Positions 54,383-64,000 of a DNA stretch of 64,000 nt are shown piece after piece. This DNA comes from Cherax quadricarinatus (taxonomy: Eukaryota; Arthropoda; Malacostraca; Decapoda; Parastacidae), in NCBI RefSeq assembly GCF_038502225.1, contig NW_027196442.1:7501-71500 (forward strand). Reading direction: 5' to 3'. Every line of letters starts with the position of its first letter. The first letter of the stretch is position 1. The position numbers and the translations under genes are program-made. The notes beneath the pieces are model-generated. The model was not told where the DNA came from. It made no database searches and saw only the letters and a list, made by a program, of their open reading frames with translations.

Positions 54383-54660
54383 TAGTCAAGCAATACCTAT
54401 TAAGTCAAGCAATACCTATTAAGTCAAAAATACCTTTAAGTCAAGCAATACCTATTAAGTCAAGAATACCTTTAAGTCAAGCAATACCTATTAAGTCAAG
54501 CAATACCTATTAAGTCAAGAATACCTTTAAGTCAAGCAATACCTATTAAATCAAGAATACCTTTAAGTCAAGCAATACCTATTAAGTCAAGCAATACCTA
54601 TTAAGTCAAAAATACCTTTAAGTCAAGCAATACCTATTAAGTCAAGAATACCTTTAAGTC
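54383..54660. repeat. 18-19-bp minisatellite, about 16 units
   Basis: Two interspersed unit types: AAGTCAAGCAATACCTATT (19 bp) and AAGTCAAGAATACCTTT (17-18 bp). Confidence 0.93.

Positions 54661-54733
<73 letters not shown>
54661..54733. repeat. (AAT)n microsatellite at the LINE 5' junction
   Basis: About 24 units. The following LINE itself ends in (ATA)n at 58308-58342, so the element lies between two like-type tracts. Confidence 0.95.
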
Positions 54734-55108
54734 GGTAGTAGGTTGGTAGACAGCAACCACCCAGGGAAGTACTACCGTCCTGCCAGATGACTGTGAAACA
54801 GAAACCTGTAACTGTTTTGCATGATGGTAGGATTGCTGGTTTCTTTTTCTGTCTCATAAACACGCTAGATAACAGGGATATCTTGCTACTCCTACTTACA
54901 CTTTGGTCACACTTCACAGACACACACATGCATATATATATACATACATCTAGGTTTTTCTCCTTTTTTCTAAATAGCTCTTGTTCCTCTTTATTTCTTC
55001 TATTGTCCATGGGGAAGTGGAAAAGAATCTTTCCTCCGTAAGCCATGCGTGTCGTATGAGGCGACTAAAATGCCGGGAGCAATGGGCTAGTAACCCCTTC
55101 TCCTGTAG

Positions 55109-58069
55109 ACATTTACTAAAAAAGAGAAGAAGAAAAACTTTATAAAACTGGGATGCTTAAATGTGCGTGGATGTAGTGCGGATGACAAGAAACAGATGAT
55201 TGCTGATGTTATGAATGAAAAGAAGTTGGATGTCCTGGCCCTAAGCGAAACAAAGCTGAAGGGGCTAGGGGAGTTTCGGTGGGGGGAAATAAATGGGATT
55301 AAATCTGGAGTATCTGAGAGAGTTAGAGCAAAGGAAGGGGTAGCAGTAATGTTGAATGATCAGTTATGGAAGGAGAAAAGAGAATATGAATGTGTAAATT
55401 CAAGAATTATGTGGATTAAAGTATAGGTTGGATGCGAGAAGTGGGTCATAATAAGCGTGAATGCACCTGGAGAAGAGAGGAATGCAGAGGAGAGAGAGAG
55501 ATTTTGGGAGATGTTAAGTGAATGTATAGGAGCCTTTGAACCAAGTGAGAGAGTAATTGTGGTAGGGGACCTGAATGCTAAAGTAGGAGAAACTTTTAGA
55601 GAGCGTGTGGTAGGTAAGTTTGGGGTGCCAGTTGTAAATGATAATGGGAGCCCTTTGATTGAACTTTGTATAGAAAGGGGTTTAGTTATAGGTAATACAT
55701 ATTTTAAGAAAAAGAGGATAAATAAGTATACAAGATATGATGTAGGGCGAAATGACAGTAGTTTGTTGGATTATGTATTGGTAGATAAAAGACTGTTGAG
55801 TAGACTTCAGGATGTACATGTTTATAGAGGGGCCACAGATATATCAGATCACTTTCTAGTTGTAGCTACACTGAGAGTAAAAGGTAGATGGGATACAAGG
55901 AGAATAGAAGCATCAGGGAAGAGAGAGGTGAAGGTTTATAAACTAAAAGAGGAGGCAGTTAGGGTAAGATATAAGCATCTATTGGAGGATAGATGGGCTA
56001 ATGAGAGCATAGGCAATGGGGTCGAAGAGGTATGGGGTAGGTTTAAAAATGTAGTGTTAGAGTGTTCAGCAGAAGTTTGTGGTTACAGGAAAGTGGGTGC
56101 GGGAGGGAAGAGGAGCGATTGGTGGAATGATGATGTGAAGAGAGTAGTAAGGGAGAAAAAGTTAGCATATGAGAAGTTTTTACAAAGTAGAAGTGATGCA
56201 AGAAGGGAAGAGTATATGGAGAAAAAGAGAGAGGTTAAGAGAGTGGTGAAGCAATGTAAAAAGAGAGCAAATGAGAGAGTGGGTGAGATGTTATCAACAA
56301 ATTTTGTTGAAAATAAGAAAAAGTTTTGGAGTGAGATTAACAAGTTAAGAAAGCCTAGAGAACAAATGGATTTGTCAGTTAAAAATAGGAGAGGAGAGTT
56401 ATTAAATGGAGAGTTAGAGGTATTGGGAAGATGGAGGGAATATTTTGAGGAATTGTTAAATGTTGATGAAGATAGGGAAGCTGTGATTTCGTGTATAAGG
56501 CAAGGAGGAACAACATCTTGTAGGAGTGAGGAAGAGCCAGTTGTGAGTGTGGGGGAAGTTCGTGAGGCAGTAGGTAAAATGAAATGGGGTAAGGCAGCCA
56601 GGATTGATGGGATAAAGATAGAAATGTTAAAAGCAGGTGGGGGTATAGTTTTGGAGTGGTTGGTGCAATTATTTAATAAATGTATGGAAGAGGGTAAGGT
56701 ACCTAGGGATTGGCAGAGAGCATGCATAGTTCCTTTGTATAAAGGCAAAGGGGATAAAAGAGAGTGCAAAAATTATAGGGGGATAAGTCTGTTGAGTATA
56801 CCTGGTAAAGTGTATGGTAGAGTTATTATTGAAAGAATTAAGAGTAAGACGGAGAATAAGATAGCAGATGAACAAGGAGGCTTTAGGAAAGGTAGAGGGT
56901 GTGTGGACCAGGTGTTTACAGTGAAACATATAAGTGAACAGTATTTAGATAAGGCTAAAGAGGTCTTTGTGGCATTTATGGATTTGGAAAAGGCGTATGA
57001 CAGGGTGGATAGGGGGGCAATGTGGCAGATGTTGCAGGTGTATGGTGTAGGAGGTAGGTTACTGAAAGCAGTGAAGAGTTTTTACGAGGATAGTGAGGCT
57101 CAAGTTAGAGTATGTAGGAAAGAGGGAAATTATTTCCCAGTAAAAGTAGGCCTTAGACAAGGATGTGTGATGTCACCGTGGTTGTTTAATATATTTATAG
57201 ATGGGGTTGTAAGAGAAGTAAATGCGAGGGTCTTGGCAAGAGGCGTGGAGTTAAAAGATAAAGAATCACACATAAAGTGGGAGTTGTCACAGTTGCTCTT
57301 TGCTGATGGCACTGTGCTCTTGGGAGATTCTGAAGAGAAGTTGCAGAGATTGGTGGATGAATTTGGTAGGGTGTGTAAAAGAAGAAAATTGAAAGTGAAT
57401 ACAGGAAAGAGTAAGGTTATGAGGATAACAAAAAGATTAGGTGATGAAAGATTGGATATCAGATTGGAGGGAGAGAGTATGGAGGAGGTGAATGTATTCA
57501 GATATTTGGGAGTGGACGTGTCAGCGGATGGGTCTATGAAAGATGAGGTGAATCATAGAATTGATGAGGGGAAAAGGGTGAGTGGTGCACTTAGGAGTCT
57601 GTGGAGACAAAGAACTTTGTCCTTGGAGGCAAAGAGGGGAATGTATGAGAGTATAGTTTTATCAACGCTCTTATATGGGTGTGAAGCATGGGTGATGAAT
57701 GTTGCAGCGAGGAGAAGGCTGGAGGCAGTGGAGATGTCATGTCTGAGAGCAATGTGTGGTGTGAATATAATGCAGAGAATTCGTAGTTTGGAAGTTAGGA
57801 GGAGGTGCGGGATTACCAAAACTGTTGTCCAGAGGGCTGAGGAAGGGTTGTTGAGGTGGTTCGGACATGTAGAGAGAATGGAGCGAAACAGAATAACTTC
57901 AAGAGTGTATCAGTCTGTAGTGGAAGGAAGGCGGGGTAGGGGTCGGCCTAGGAAAGGTTGGAGGGAGGGGGTAAAGGAGGTTTTGTGTGCGAGGGGCTTG
58001 GACTTCCAGCAGGCATGCGTGAGCGTGTTTGATAGGAGTGAATGGAGACAAATGGTTTTTAATACTTGA
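55109..58069 (+). pseudogene. RTE LINE ORF: endonuclease-reverse transcriptase, two inactivating changes
   Basis: Drives target-primed reverse transcription of the LINE RNA. The endonuclease part shows KLGCLNVRG, LALSETKL (catalytic Glu) before the TAG at 55424, then in the 870-codon frame from 55457: VVGDLNAKVG (residues 35-44), LLDYVLVD (103-110), ISDHFLV (129-135, catalytic SDH). The RT part has VPLYKGKGDK and NYRGISLLS, FMDLEKAYD with catalytic Asp at residue 509, GLRQGCVMSPWLFNIF, and LLFADGT at 613-619, where FADD is expected. The second Asp has become Gly (GAC to GGC at 57309); the copy at 43 kb keeps FADD. A C-terminal region with RRKLKVNTGKSKVM and HVERM follows. The nonsense codon and loss of the catalytic Asp make this copy non-functional by itself, although otherwise intact. 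Confidence 0.92.
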
Positions 58070-58307
58070 CGTGCTGTTGGAGTGTGAGCAAAGTAACATT
58101 TATGAAGGGGTTCAGGGAAACCGGCATGCCGGACTTGAGTCCTGGAGATGGGAAGTACAGTGCCTGCACTCTGAAGGAGGGGTGTTAATGTTGCAGTTTA
58201 AAAACTGTAGTGTAAAGCACCCTTCTGGCAAGACAGTGATGGAGTGAATGATGGTGAAAGTTTTTCTTTTTCGGGCCACCCTGCCTTGGTGGGAATCGGC
58301 CAGTGTG

Positions 58308-58342
<35 letters not shown>
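58308..58342. repeat. (AAT)n tail of the LINE
   Basis: Trinucleotide tail typical of RTE elements. Confidence 0.92.
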
Positions 58343-58379
58343 TGTGCTGGTAGTGGAATTTAAGGGTACTCTGGTGTAG

Positions 58380-58538
58380 GGATGTATCGGATATCCGTAT
58401 CCGCATCTGCATCCGCAGAACATCCCCACAATTTCTTACATCCGCATCTGCATCCGCATCCTCATTTTTTTTCTAAATGAGACATCCACATCCGCGTCCG
58501 CATCCGCAATCACCACACCAGTGGTGTCCAAAGACGGG

Positions 58539-58582
<44 letters not shown>

Positions 58583-58655
58583 TGTTGTTGTTGTTACTAG
58601 TTATCAAAAACACTTGTCGATAGACACTTGGCCTGTACTCACCTAATTGTGGTTG
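58380..58655. repeat. TCCGCA-type hexamer repeats and (AGT)n(TTG)n
   Basis: Irregular repeats of CATCCGCATC with GGATATCCGTATCCGCATC at the left, then an (AGT)n run at 58541-58581 and a short TTG run. Probably the edge of an unrecognised repeat. Confidence 0.6.
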
Positions 58656-59372
58656 CAGGTGTGTGTGTGTGTACTCACCTAATTGTGTGTGTGTGGGTGT
58701 AGCTGTTACTTGTTGTGAAAGGCACTTATCGATAGATACTTGGCCTGTTGAGTATTGTGTGTGTTTGTGTAGCGGTAGTTACTAGTTATGTGTGTGTACT
58801 CACCTAGTTGTGGTTGCAGGGGTCGATTCACAGCTCCTGGCCCCGCCTCTTCACTGGCCGGTACTGGGTCAATCTTCCTGCTCCATGAACGTTATCATAC
58901 CTCTTCTTAAAGCTGTGTATGGATCCTGCCGCTACTACATCGCTTCCCAAACTATTCCACTTCCTGACTACTCTGTAACTGAAGAAATACTTCTCAACAT
59001 CCCTGTGATTCATCTGAGTCTTCAACTTCCAACTGTGACTCCTTGTTGCTGTGTCCTATCTCTGGAACATTCTATCTCTGTCCACCTTGTCGATTCCTCT
59101 CAGTATTTTATAAGTCGTTATCATATCCCACTATCTCTCCTGTCGTCCGGTGTCGTCAGGTCGATTTCCCTTAACCTCTCCTCGTAGGTCCCTTAGCTCT
59201 GGGACTAGTCTTGTTGCAAACCTTTGCACTTTCTATAGTTTGCTTACGTGCTTGGCTAGGTGTAGGTTCCAAACTGGTGCCGCATACTCCAGTATGGGCC
59301 TAACGTACTCGGTTTACAGGGTCCTGAACGATTCCTTATTAAGATGTCGGAATGCTGTTCTGAGGTTTGCTA
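58655..59372 (-). mobile_element. Jockey/CR1-type LINE C-terminal fragment, minus strand
   Basis: Minus-strand translation gives MKTQMNHRDVEKYFFSYRVV, KWNSLGSDVVAAGSIHSFKK and upstream RRVLEYA...LVPELR-like segments with stops. It is a close relative of the C-terminal part of the LINE at 61.6-63.8 kb. Its 3' UTR (CTCACCTAATTGTGGTTGCA) is repeated two or three times at 58640-58810. Confidence 0.8.
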
Positions 59373-59573
<201 letters not shown>

Positions 59574-59639
59574 GTCACTGGGATTATCACTTGAACTTCC
59601 TTTTACTTTAACATAGCTTTCTAAACAGTCTATTTAGTA

Positions 59640-59825
59640 TAATTCACATTGTTCCAGACCATGGAGCAACGCTCTTCTCCATGCTGAGGGACTGATCACC
59701 TCAGAACTACGTCTTCAAGGGTAATATGGACTGATTACATCGTCTTTACATCACCACTGCTTCTGCTGCCTCCTCTGTACTTGACTGAAGAAGCCTCCTG
59801 TGTAGGCTTCTTCAGTCAAGTTCCA
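59640..59825. mobile_element. damaged CTGAAGA-type fold-back fragment
   Basis: Shares CTGAGGGACTGATCACCTCA, ACTACGTCTTCAAGGGTAAT and GACTGAAGAAGCC with 50935-51275, but the end has collapsed into a direct hairpin GACTGAAGAAGCCTCC/TAGGCTTCTTCAGTC without the GAAAC box. Confidence 0.65.
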
Positions 59826-59829
59826 CACG

Positions 59830-60060
59830 TGTCTTACCAACTCGTCGTTATTATTTACCATTATCATAATTCACAATTCTTTAACAAAATAGTTATTAAA
59901 ATCTAATTTTTAAAATACTGTAATGAGAAGACTTTCTCCATGTCACACAATATAATTGACAGCCGCTGCCGATGTAGTTTTTTATGATCTCCGCTACAGC
60001 CTCATATAAACAAAATACAAAATATTAATAGGTTAGCTAAACTTTTCAAAATATTTTACC
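59830..60060. other. spacer downstream of CP8
   Basis: AT-rich; nothing recognised. Confidence 0.35.
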
Positions 60061-60065
60061 ATTTG

Positions 60066-60120
60066 TTTATTTACACGCTTATAATCTCAGTACAAAATAT
60101 TTTGTCAAAACTTGCTTGAT
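60066..60120 (-). promoter_or_regulatory. CP8 3'-UTR block and poly(A) signal
   Basis: Minus strand ATCAAGCAAGTTTTGACAAA followed by the palindrome ACAAAATATTTTGT, then TGTAAATAAACA with AATAAA at 60066-60071. Confidence 0.75.
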
Positions 60121-60299
60121 TTATTTAGAATAAAGCAAAAGAAAATCCATATTCAATAGATATTTTGAATAGTTTTTTATGTTATGGGTAGCACGAAGGT
60201 GCTTCATAAGTTTTTTCTCTACAGCATAATGAGGTCCAAACAATAAACGCTACGGTCAAAGCTTAAACGATAGCGTAGGGCATAGACAGCTATAGAGAC

Positions 60300-60402
60300 T
60301 CGTCCTGCTGGGCCAGGGGCAGCAGCCTCTGTCCATTTCCGCTGTGGGATAGGGATAGCGGCCTCTAGCTGGGCCGGAAGATCAGTCCATCTCTGTTGCG
60401 AA
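60300..60402 (-). repeat. decayed copies of the CP8 C-terminal module in the 3' UTR
   Basis: After the stop, the minus strand has CAACAGAGATGGACTGATCT, CCGGCCCAGCTAGAGGCCGC, then TCCCACAGCGGAAATGGACA: diverged repeats of the tail-coding segment. Confidence 0.65.
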
Positions 60403-61374
60403 CTAGGGGTAGTAGCCTCCGGTTTGACCAGAAGATCCCTTTCCACCTCCGCCGCCAAACTGGGCCTGGCCTTCGTAGGTGACGACGGGGTGGTAGCCGG
60501 AGTCATCAGCGGTGTACTCAACATTCTGGAGACGAGTGTCTGGCAGCCTCACGTAGTACCTGAAGAAGTGGTAGAAACACGAGAGTCAGTGTCCGTGTAT
60601 ATTTGTGCTTCTGTTAAGGTCTACATAGGAATATGAAGCAACGTATGAATATACTATATATATAATTACATATTTCTGGAATATTCTTTCAATAATAGTG
60701 CATTTGCAGTTTAACGTAATATCGCAAAAAAGGGGATCGACTAATAACTGAAGAGCAACACTGATGCTCAATGAGCAGGTATAAGGTGCTGAACATATCG
60801 GAGAGCTTCTTGGACCTGTAAAGCTGTTAGTGGTCCTTTCAACTCACTTGCCCTGGACGATCCCGTTGCTTGCTTGTTCTCCGTGGCCGTAGTCATTGCC
60901 TGAAGCAGCGTCGCTGACGTCCCACTGGAAATTGTAGTTGGCGGGGGCAGAGGAATATCCTCCAGACCCACCAATACCTGGGACGCCGTAGCCCTGAGGG
61001 GCTGCCCTGGCCGCTGCCATCACCGCAACAGAGAGTACCAGAGCCACTGTCTGAAAGGAGACGACTGGGAGTAAACAACTGTTGGAGGATGGGAAAGATG
61101 ATTATAGTTGGTGTTTCTGTAGTGTACAAAAGCAGCCCTAACATGCCCTCGACCTACAGAGAGCTGGGGTATCAGGTATGTGCCGTGGTACCAGGATACA
61201 TTTATGAGCCTGAGACACAAGGCATGAGCCTAAGACACCCGGTTATGGGCTCGCAGACTGTGCATAATGTTTACGTATGTCTTATGACAGGTTTGAGAAT
61301 AAGTGAATGGGTGAACTTCGCAAATAGCGAATGTCACTGAACTTGCTAGTAGGCCATCATGCGGATACCTTCAT
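60403..61374 (-). CDS. CP8: RR-domain cuticle protein
   Basis: Secreted chitin-binding cuticle protein, 121 aa, minus strand, exons 61369-61374, 60848-61050 and 60403-60559. Splice sites: ATGAAG|GTATCC, TTTCAG|ACAGTG, GGCAA|GTGAGT, CTTCAG|GTACTAC. Signal peptide MKTVALVLSVAVMAAARA. The linker is four residues shorter than in CP3/CP7 (PGIGGSGGYSSAPA; a 12-bp deletion removes SGDQ). RR domain YNFQWDVSDAASGNDYGH, NGIVQGKYYVRLPDTRLQN, VEYTADDSGYHPVVTYEG; tail GGGGGKGSSGQTGGYYP, with one extra Ser and Ala-to-Thr. Intron 2 aligns with those of CP3 and CP7. Confidence 0.95.
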
Positions 61375-61433
61375 AGCTGCCTTTGATGTCTTGAGGAGAG
61401 AGCTGAACTACTGGGCAGACATTTTCGCTTTGT

Positions 61434-61500
61434 CTTTTATACTTCCAGAGAACACTGTCACGTCACGACGTTCATTGTGCATTTGGATGACGTCGCCACG
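61434..61500 (-). promoter_or_regulatory. CP8 promoter: TATA box and CRE-like elements
   Basis: Minus strand TATAAAAG (61434-61441), 60 bp before the ATG; proximal CGTGACGTGACAG (61455-61467) and distal GGCGACGTCATCC (61485-61497). Confidence 0.78.
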
Positions 61501-61639
61501 ACAATTCACGAATCTCTTCGCTGTTTAGGGCGCCAAAGAGGAACGGGTTTTATCACTTCTACAAGAATATAACAACAATAATAACTGAAAACTTACAAAA
61601 TGTGAGAATTTGTCGTATCATACTGACACTACCTAATAC

Positions 61640-63880
61640 AAGTACACTGGATATATGTGAACACAGGACATTATACACAGTACACAGTAGAGTTATATGT
61701 GGAGGGGAAAGCAGGAAGGGCCGGGCGAATGAAGCCAAACTACAAGAAAGGGGACTACGCGGGAATGAGGAACTTTCTGAACGGGGTTCAGTGGGACAGA
61801 GAACTGGCAGGGAAGTCAGTAAACAAGATGATGGAATATGTAACAACAATATGCAAGGAAGCTGAAGAGAGGTTTGTACCCAAGGGTAACAGGAATAATG
61901 AAAAAGCCAGGATGAACCCATGGTTCACCCAAAGGTGCAGGGAGGCAAAACCCAAGTGTGCTAGGAAATGGAAGAAGTATAGAAGGCAAAGGACCCAGGA
62001 GAGTAAGGAGAGCAGTCGTAGAGCCAGAAATGAATATGCACAAGAAGGGAGGCCCAACGACAGTATGAAAACGAATTAACAGCGAACACCAAATCTGACC
62101 AGAAGCTGTTATACAGCCACATCAGGAGGAAAACAACAGTCAAGGACCAGATAATCAGGCTAAGGAAGGAAGGAGGAGAAACAACAAGAAACAACCGCGA
62201 AGTATGAGAGGAACTCAACATGAGATTCAAAGAAGTGTTTACAGAGGAGACAGAAGGGACTCCAGAAAGACGGAGAGGTGGGGTTCACCACCAAGTGTTG
62301 GACACAATACATACAACCGAGGAAGAAGTGAAGAGGCTGCTGAGTGAGCTAGATACCTCAAAGGCGATGGGGCCGGACAACATCTCTCTGTGGGTCCTGA
62401 GAGAGGGAGCAGAGGCGCTATGTATACCTCTAACAACAATATTCAACACATCCATCGAAACGGGGAGATTACCTGAGGCATGGAAGACAGCAAATGTAGT
62501 CCCAATTTTTTAAAAACAGGATACAGACATGAAACACTAAACTATAGACCAGTGTCACTGACATGTATAGTATGCAAAGTCATGGAGAGGATTATGAGGA
62601 GAAGAGTGGTGGAACACCTAGAAAGGAATGAGCTCATCAACAGCAGGAAACACGGTTTCAGGGACGAGAAACCCTGTGTCACAAACCTACTGGAGTTCTA
62701 TGACAGGGTGACAGCAGTAAGACAAGAGAGAGAGAGGGGTGGGTATATTGCATTTTCTTGGACTGTAAGAAGGCGTTTGACACAGTTCCACACAAGAGAT
62801 TAGTGCAAAAACTGTAGGATCAGGCAGGGATAATAGGGACGGCACTACAATTGATTAGGGAATACTTGTCAGGAAGACAGCAGCGAGTCATGGTACGTGG
62901 CGAGGTATCAGAGTGGGCGCCTATGACGAGTGGGGTTTCACAGGAGTCAGTCCTAGGACCAGTGCTGTTTCTGGTATTTGTGAACGACATGGCGGAAGGA
63001 ATAGACTCCGAAGTGTCCCTGTTTGCAGATGATGTGAAGTTGATGCGAAGAATTCAATCGGACGAGGAACAGGCAGAACTACAAAGGGATCTGGACAGGC
63101 TGCAGGCCTGGTCCAGCAATTGGCTCCTGGAGTTCAACCTCACCAAGTGCAAAGTCATGAAGATTGGGGAAAGGCAAAGAAGACCGCAGACGAAGTACAA
63201 TCTAGGGGGGCCAGAGACTACAAACCTCACTCAAGGAAAAGATCTTGGGGTGAGTATAACACCAGGAACATCTCCTGAGGCGCACATCAACCAAATAACT
63301 GCTCCAGTATATGGGAGTCTAGCAAACCTAAGAACAGCATTCCGACATCTTAATAAGGAATCGTTCAGGACCCTGTACACTGTGTACGTTAGGCGCATAT
63401 TGGAGTATGCGGCACCAGTTTGGAACCCACACCTAGCCAAGCACGTAAAGAAACTAGAGAAAGTGCAAAGGTTTGCAACAAGACTAGTCCCAGAGCTAAG
63501 GGGTATGTCCTACGAGGAGAGGTTAAGGGAAATCAACCTGACGACACTGGAGGACAGGAGAGATAGGGGGGACATGATAACGACATATAAAATACTGAGA
63601 GGAAATGACAAGGTGGACAGAGAAAGAATGTTCCAGAGATGGGACACAGCAACAAGGGGACACAGTTGGAAGTTGAAGACTCAAATGAATCACGGAGATG
63701 TTAGGAAGCATTTCTTCAGTCACAGAGTAGTCAGTAAGTGGAATAGTTTGGGAAGCGATGTAGTGGCGGCAGGATCCATACATAACTTTAAGAAGAGGTA
63801 TGATAAAGCTCATGGTGCAGGGAGAGTGACCTAATAGCGACCAGTGAAGAGGCGGGGCCAGGAGCTATGAAGTGAGTACA
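61640..63880 (+). mobile_element. Jockey/CR1-superfamily LINE, 5'-truncated and frameshifted
   Basis: Fragments in order: NYKKGDYAGMRNFLNGVQW and MNPWFTQRCREAK (linker after the endonuclease), EEEVKRLLSELDTSKAMGPD, IFNTSIETGRLPEAWKTANV, ETLNYRPVSLTCIVCKVMER, TVRRRL/KKAFDTVPHKRL (box A, frameshifted), then a 327-codon frame at 62851-63834 with GVSQESVLGPVLFLVFVND, VSLFADDVKL (FADD at residues 58-61) and the C-terminus KWNSLGSDVVAAGSIHNFKK. At least three frame changes and several stops make it dead. QGS has become QES in box B. 3' UTR ends near GTGAGTAC at 63872. Confidence 0.88.
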
Positions 63881-63899
63881 GACTGCTTAAATGGAGCGA

Positions 63900-64000
63900 A
63901 ATAAGGATGGAGACGGTCACAAGTGGCGTATCAGAAGGATCAGTGTTGGGACCCTTGTTGTTCAAAACTTATATTACTGACAAAACGATAGGAAAATAAA
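63900..64000 (+). mobile_element. start of another LINE RT fragment at the window edge
   Basis: Reads TSGVSEGSVLGPLLFKTYIT, an RT box B (normally PQGSVLGPLLF), then a stop. Continues beyond the window. Confidence 0.6.

Larger units (their letters stand above)
54734..58342 (+). mobile_element. nearly full-length RTE-type non-LTR retrotransposon (3.6 kb)
   Basis: Single-ORF LINE. A 5' UTR of about 380 bp is followed by an open frame that can be read from about 55109 to 58069 with one in-frame TAG at 55424-55426. The 3' UTR (58070-58307) ends CGGCCAGTGTG and an (ATA)n tail. Compact size, one ORF with an AP-like endonuclease and RT, short 3' UTR and a simple-repeat tail fit the RTE group. A close minus-strand copy lies at 42.5-43.9 kb, a 3' end at 26.79 kb and an ends-only derivative at 28.5 kb. 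Confidence 0.92.

Noticed and set aside
58380..58520. TCCGCA repeats as a possible telomere-like or regulatory array
   Set aside because: Irregular and short, not an arthropod TTAGG telomere; more likely the edge of an unrecognised transposon.

Overview
This window is nuclear DNA of an arthropod, almost certainly a decapod crustacean. The evidence is a family of intron-split chitin-binding (Rebers-Riddiford, RR) cuticle protein genes, RNA-polymerase-III-type SINEs, RTE- and Jockey/CR1-like LINEs, TA-rich MITEs, and very heavy loads of (TA)n, (AAT)n and (TG)n microsatellites. Nothing bacterial, plasmid or viral is seen: no operons, rRNA, genuine tRNA or CRISPR. Crayfish or lobster is my guess for the group, but it cannot be fixed from sequence alone.

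Layout. 1-8.1 kb: a 20-bp minisatellite, simple repeats, a poly(A) SINE, an inverted pair of tRNA-derived SINEs between (TA)n tracts, and a 2.4-kb 45-bp minisatellite that grew inside a Penelope-type GIY-YIG coding remnant. 8.1-9.8 kb: cuticle gene CP1 (-). 10.3-22.9 kb: three abutting minisatellites, of 15 bp (1.5 kb), 22 bp (9.7 kb, about 440 units, each carrying a consensus 5' splice site) and 20 bp (1.3 kb). 23.1-25.7 kb: a full-length tRNA-SINE, a LINE tail and cuticle gene CP2 (-). 26.6-32.3 kb: LINE 3' ends, a hAT-type non-autonomous element, 31-bp and 36-bp minisatellites and an antisense LINE RT fragment. 32.4-61.5 kb: six closely related cuticle genes CP3(-), CP4(+), CP5(-), CP6(+), CP7(-), CP8(-), separated by MITEs, fold-back repeats, LINE fragments and one nearly intact 3.6-kb RTE-type LINE (54.7-58.3 kb). 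61.6-64 kb: a decayed Jockey/CR1-superfamily LINE.

The eight cuticle genes share one architecture: a 6-nt first coding exon (ATGAAG, Met-Lys), a phase-0 intron, an exon for the rest of the signal peptide and the first half of the RR domain, a phase-2 intron at a fixed point (VQG|R/K/S/T), and a last exon for the rest of the RR domain and a Gly-rich tail. Each has a TATA box 50-80 bp before the ATG, a CRE-like TGACGTCA-type element just upstream of it, and a conserved 3'-UTR block before an AATAAA signal. They probably encode secreted chitin-binding proteins of flexible cuticle, switched on together in the epidermis. CP3/CP4 and CP5/CP6 look like two copies of a divergent pair; CP7 and CP8 are extra copies of the CP3 type.

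Most long open frames in the window are artefacts of tandem repeats whose units lack stop codons. The best leads are the 22-bp array of U1-complementary splice donors, the shared promoter and 3'-UTR modules of the cuticle cluster, hammerhead-ribozyme-like cores in the fold-back repeats, the GIY-YIG-born minisatellite, and a short element made of the two ends of the RTE LINE.
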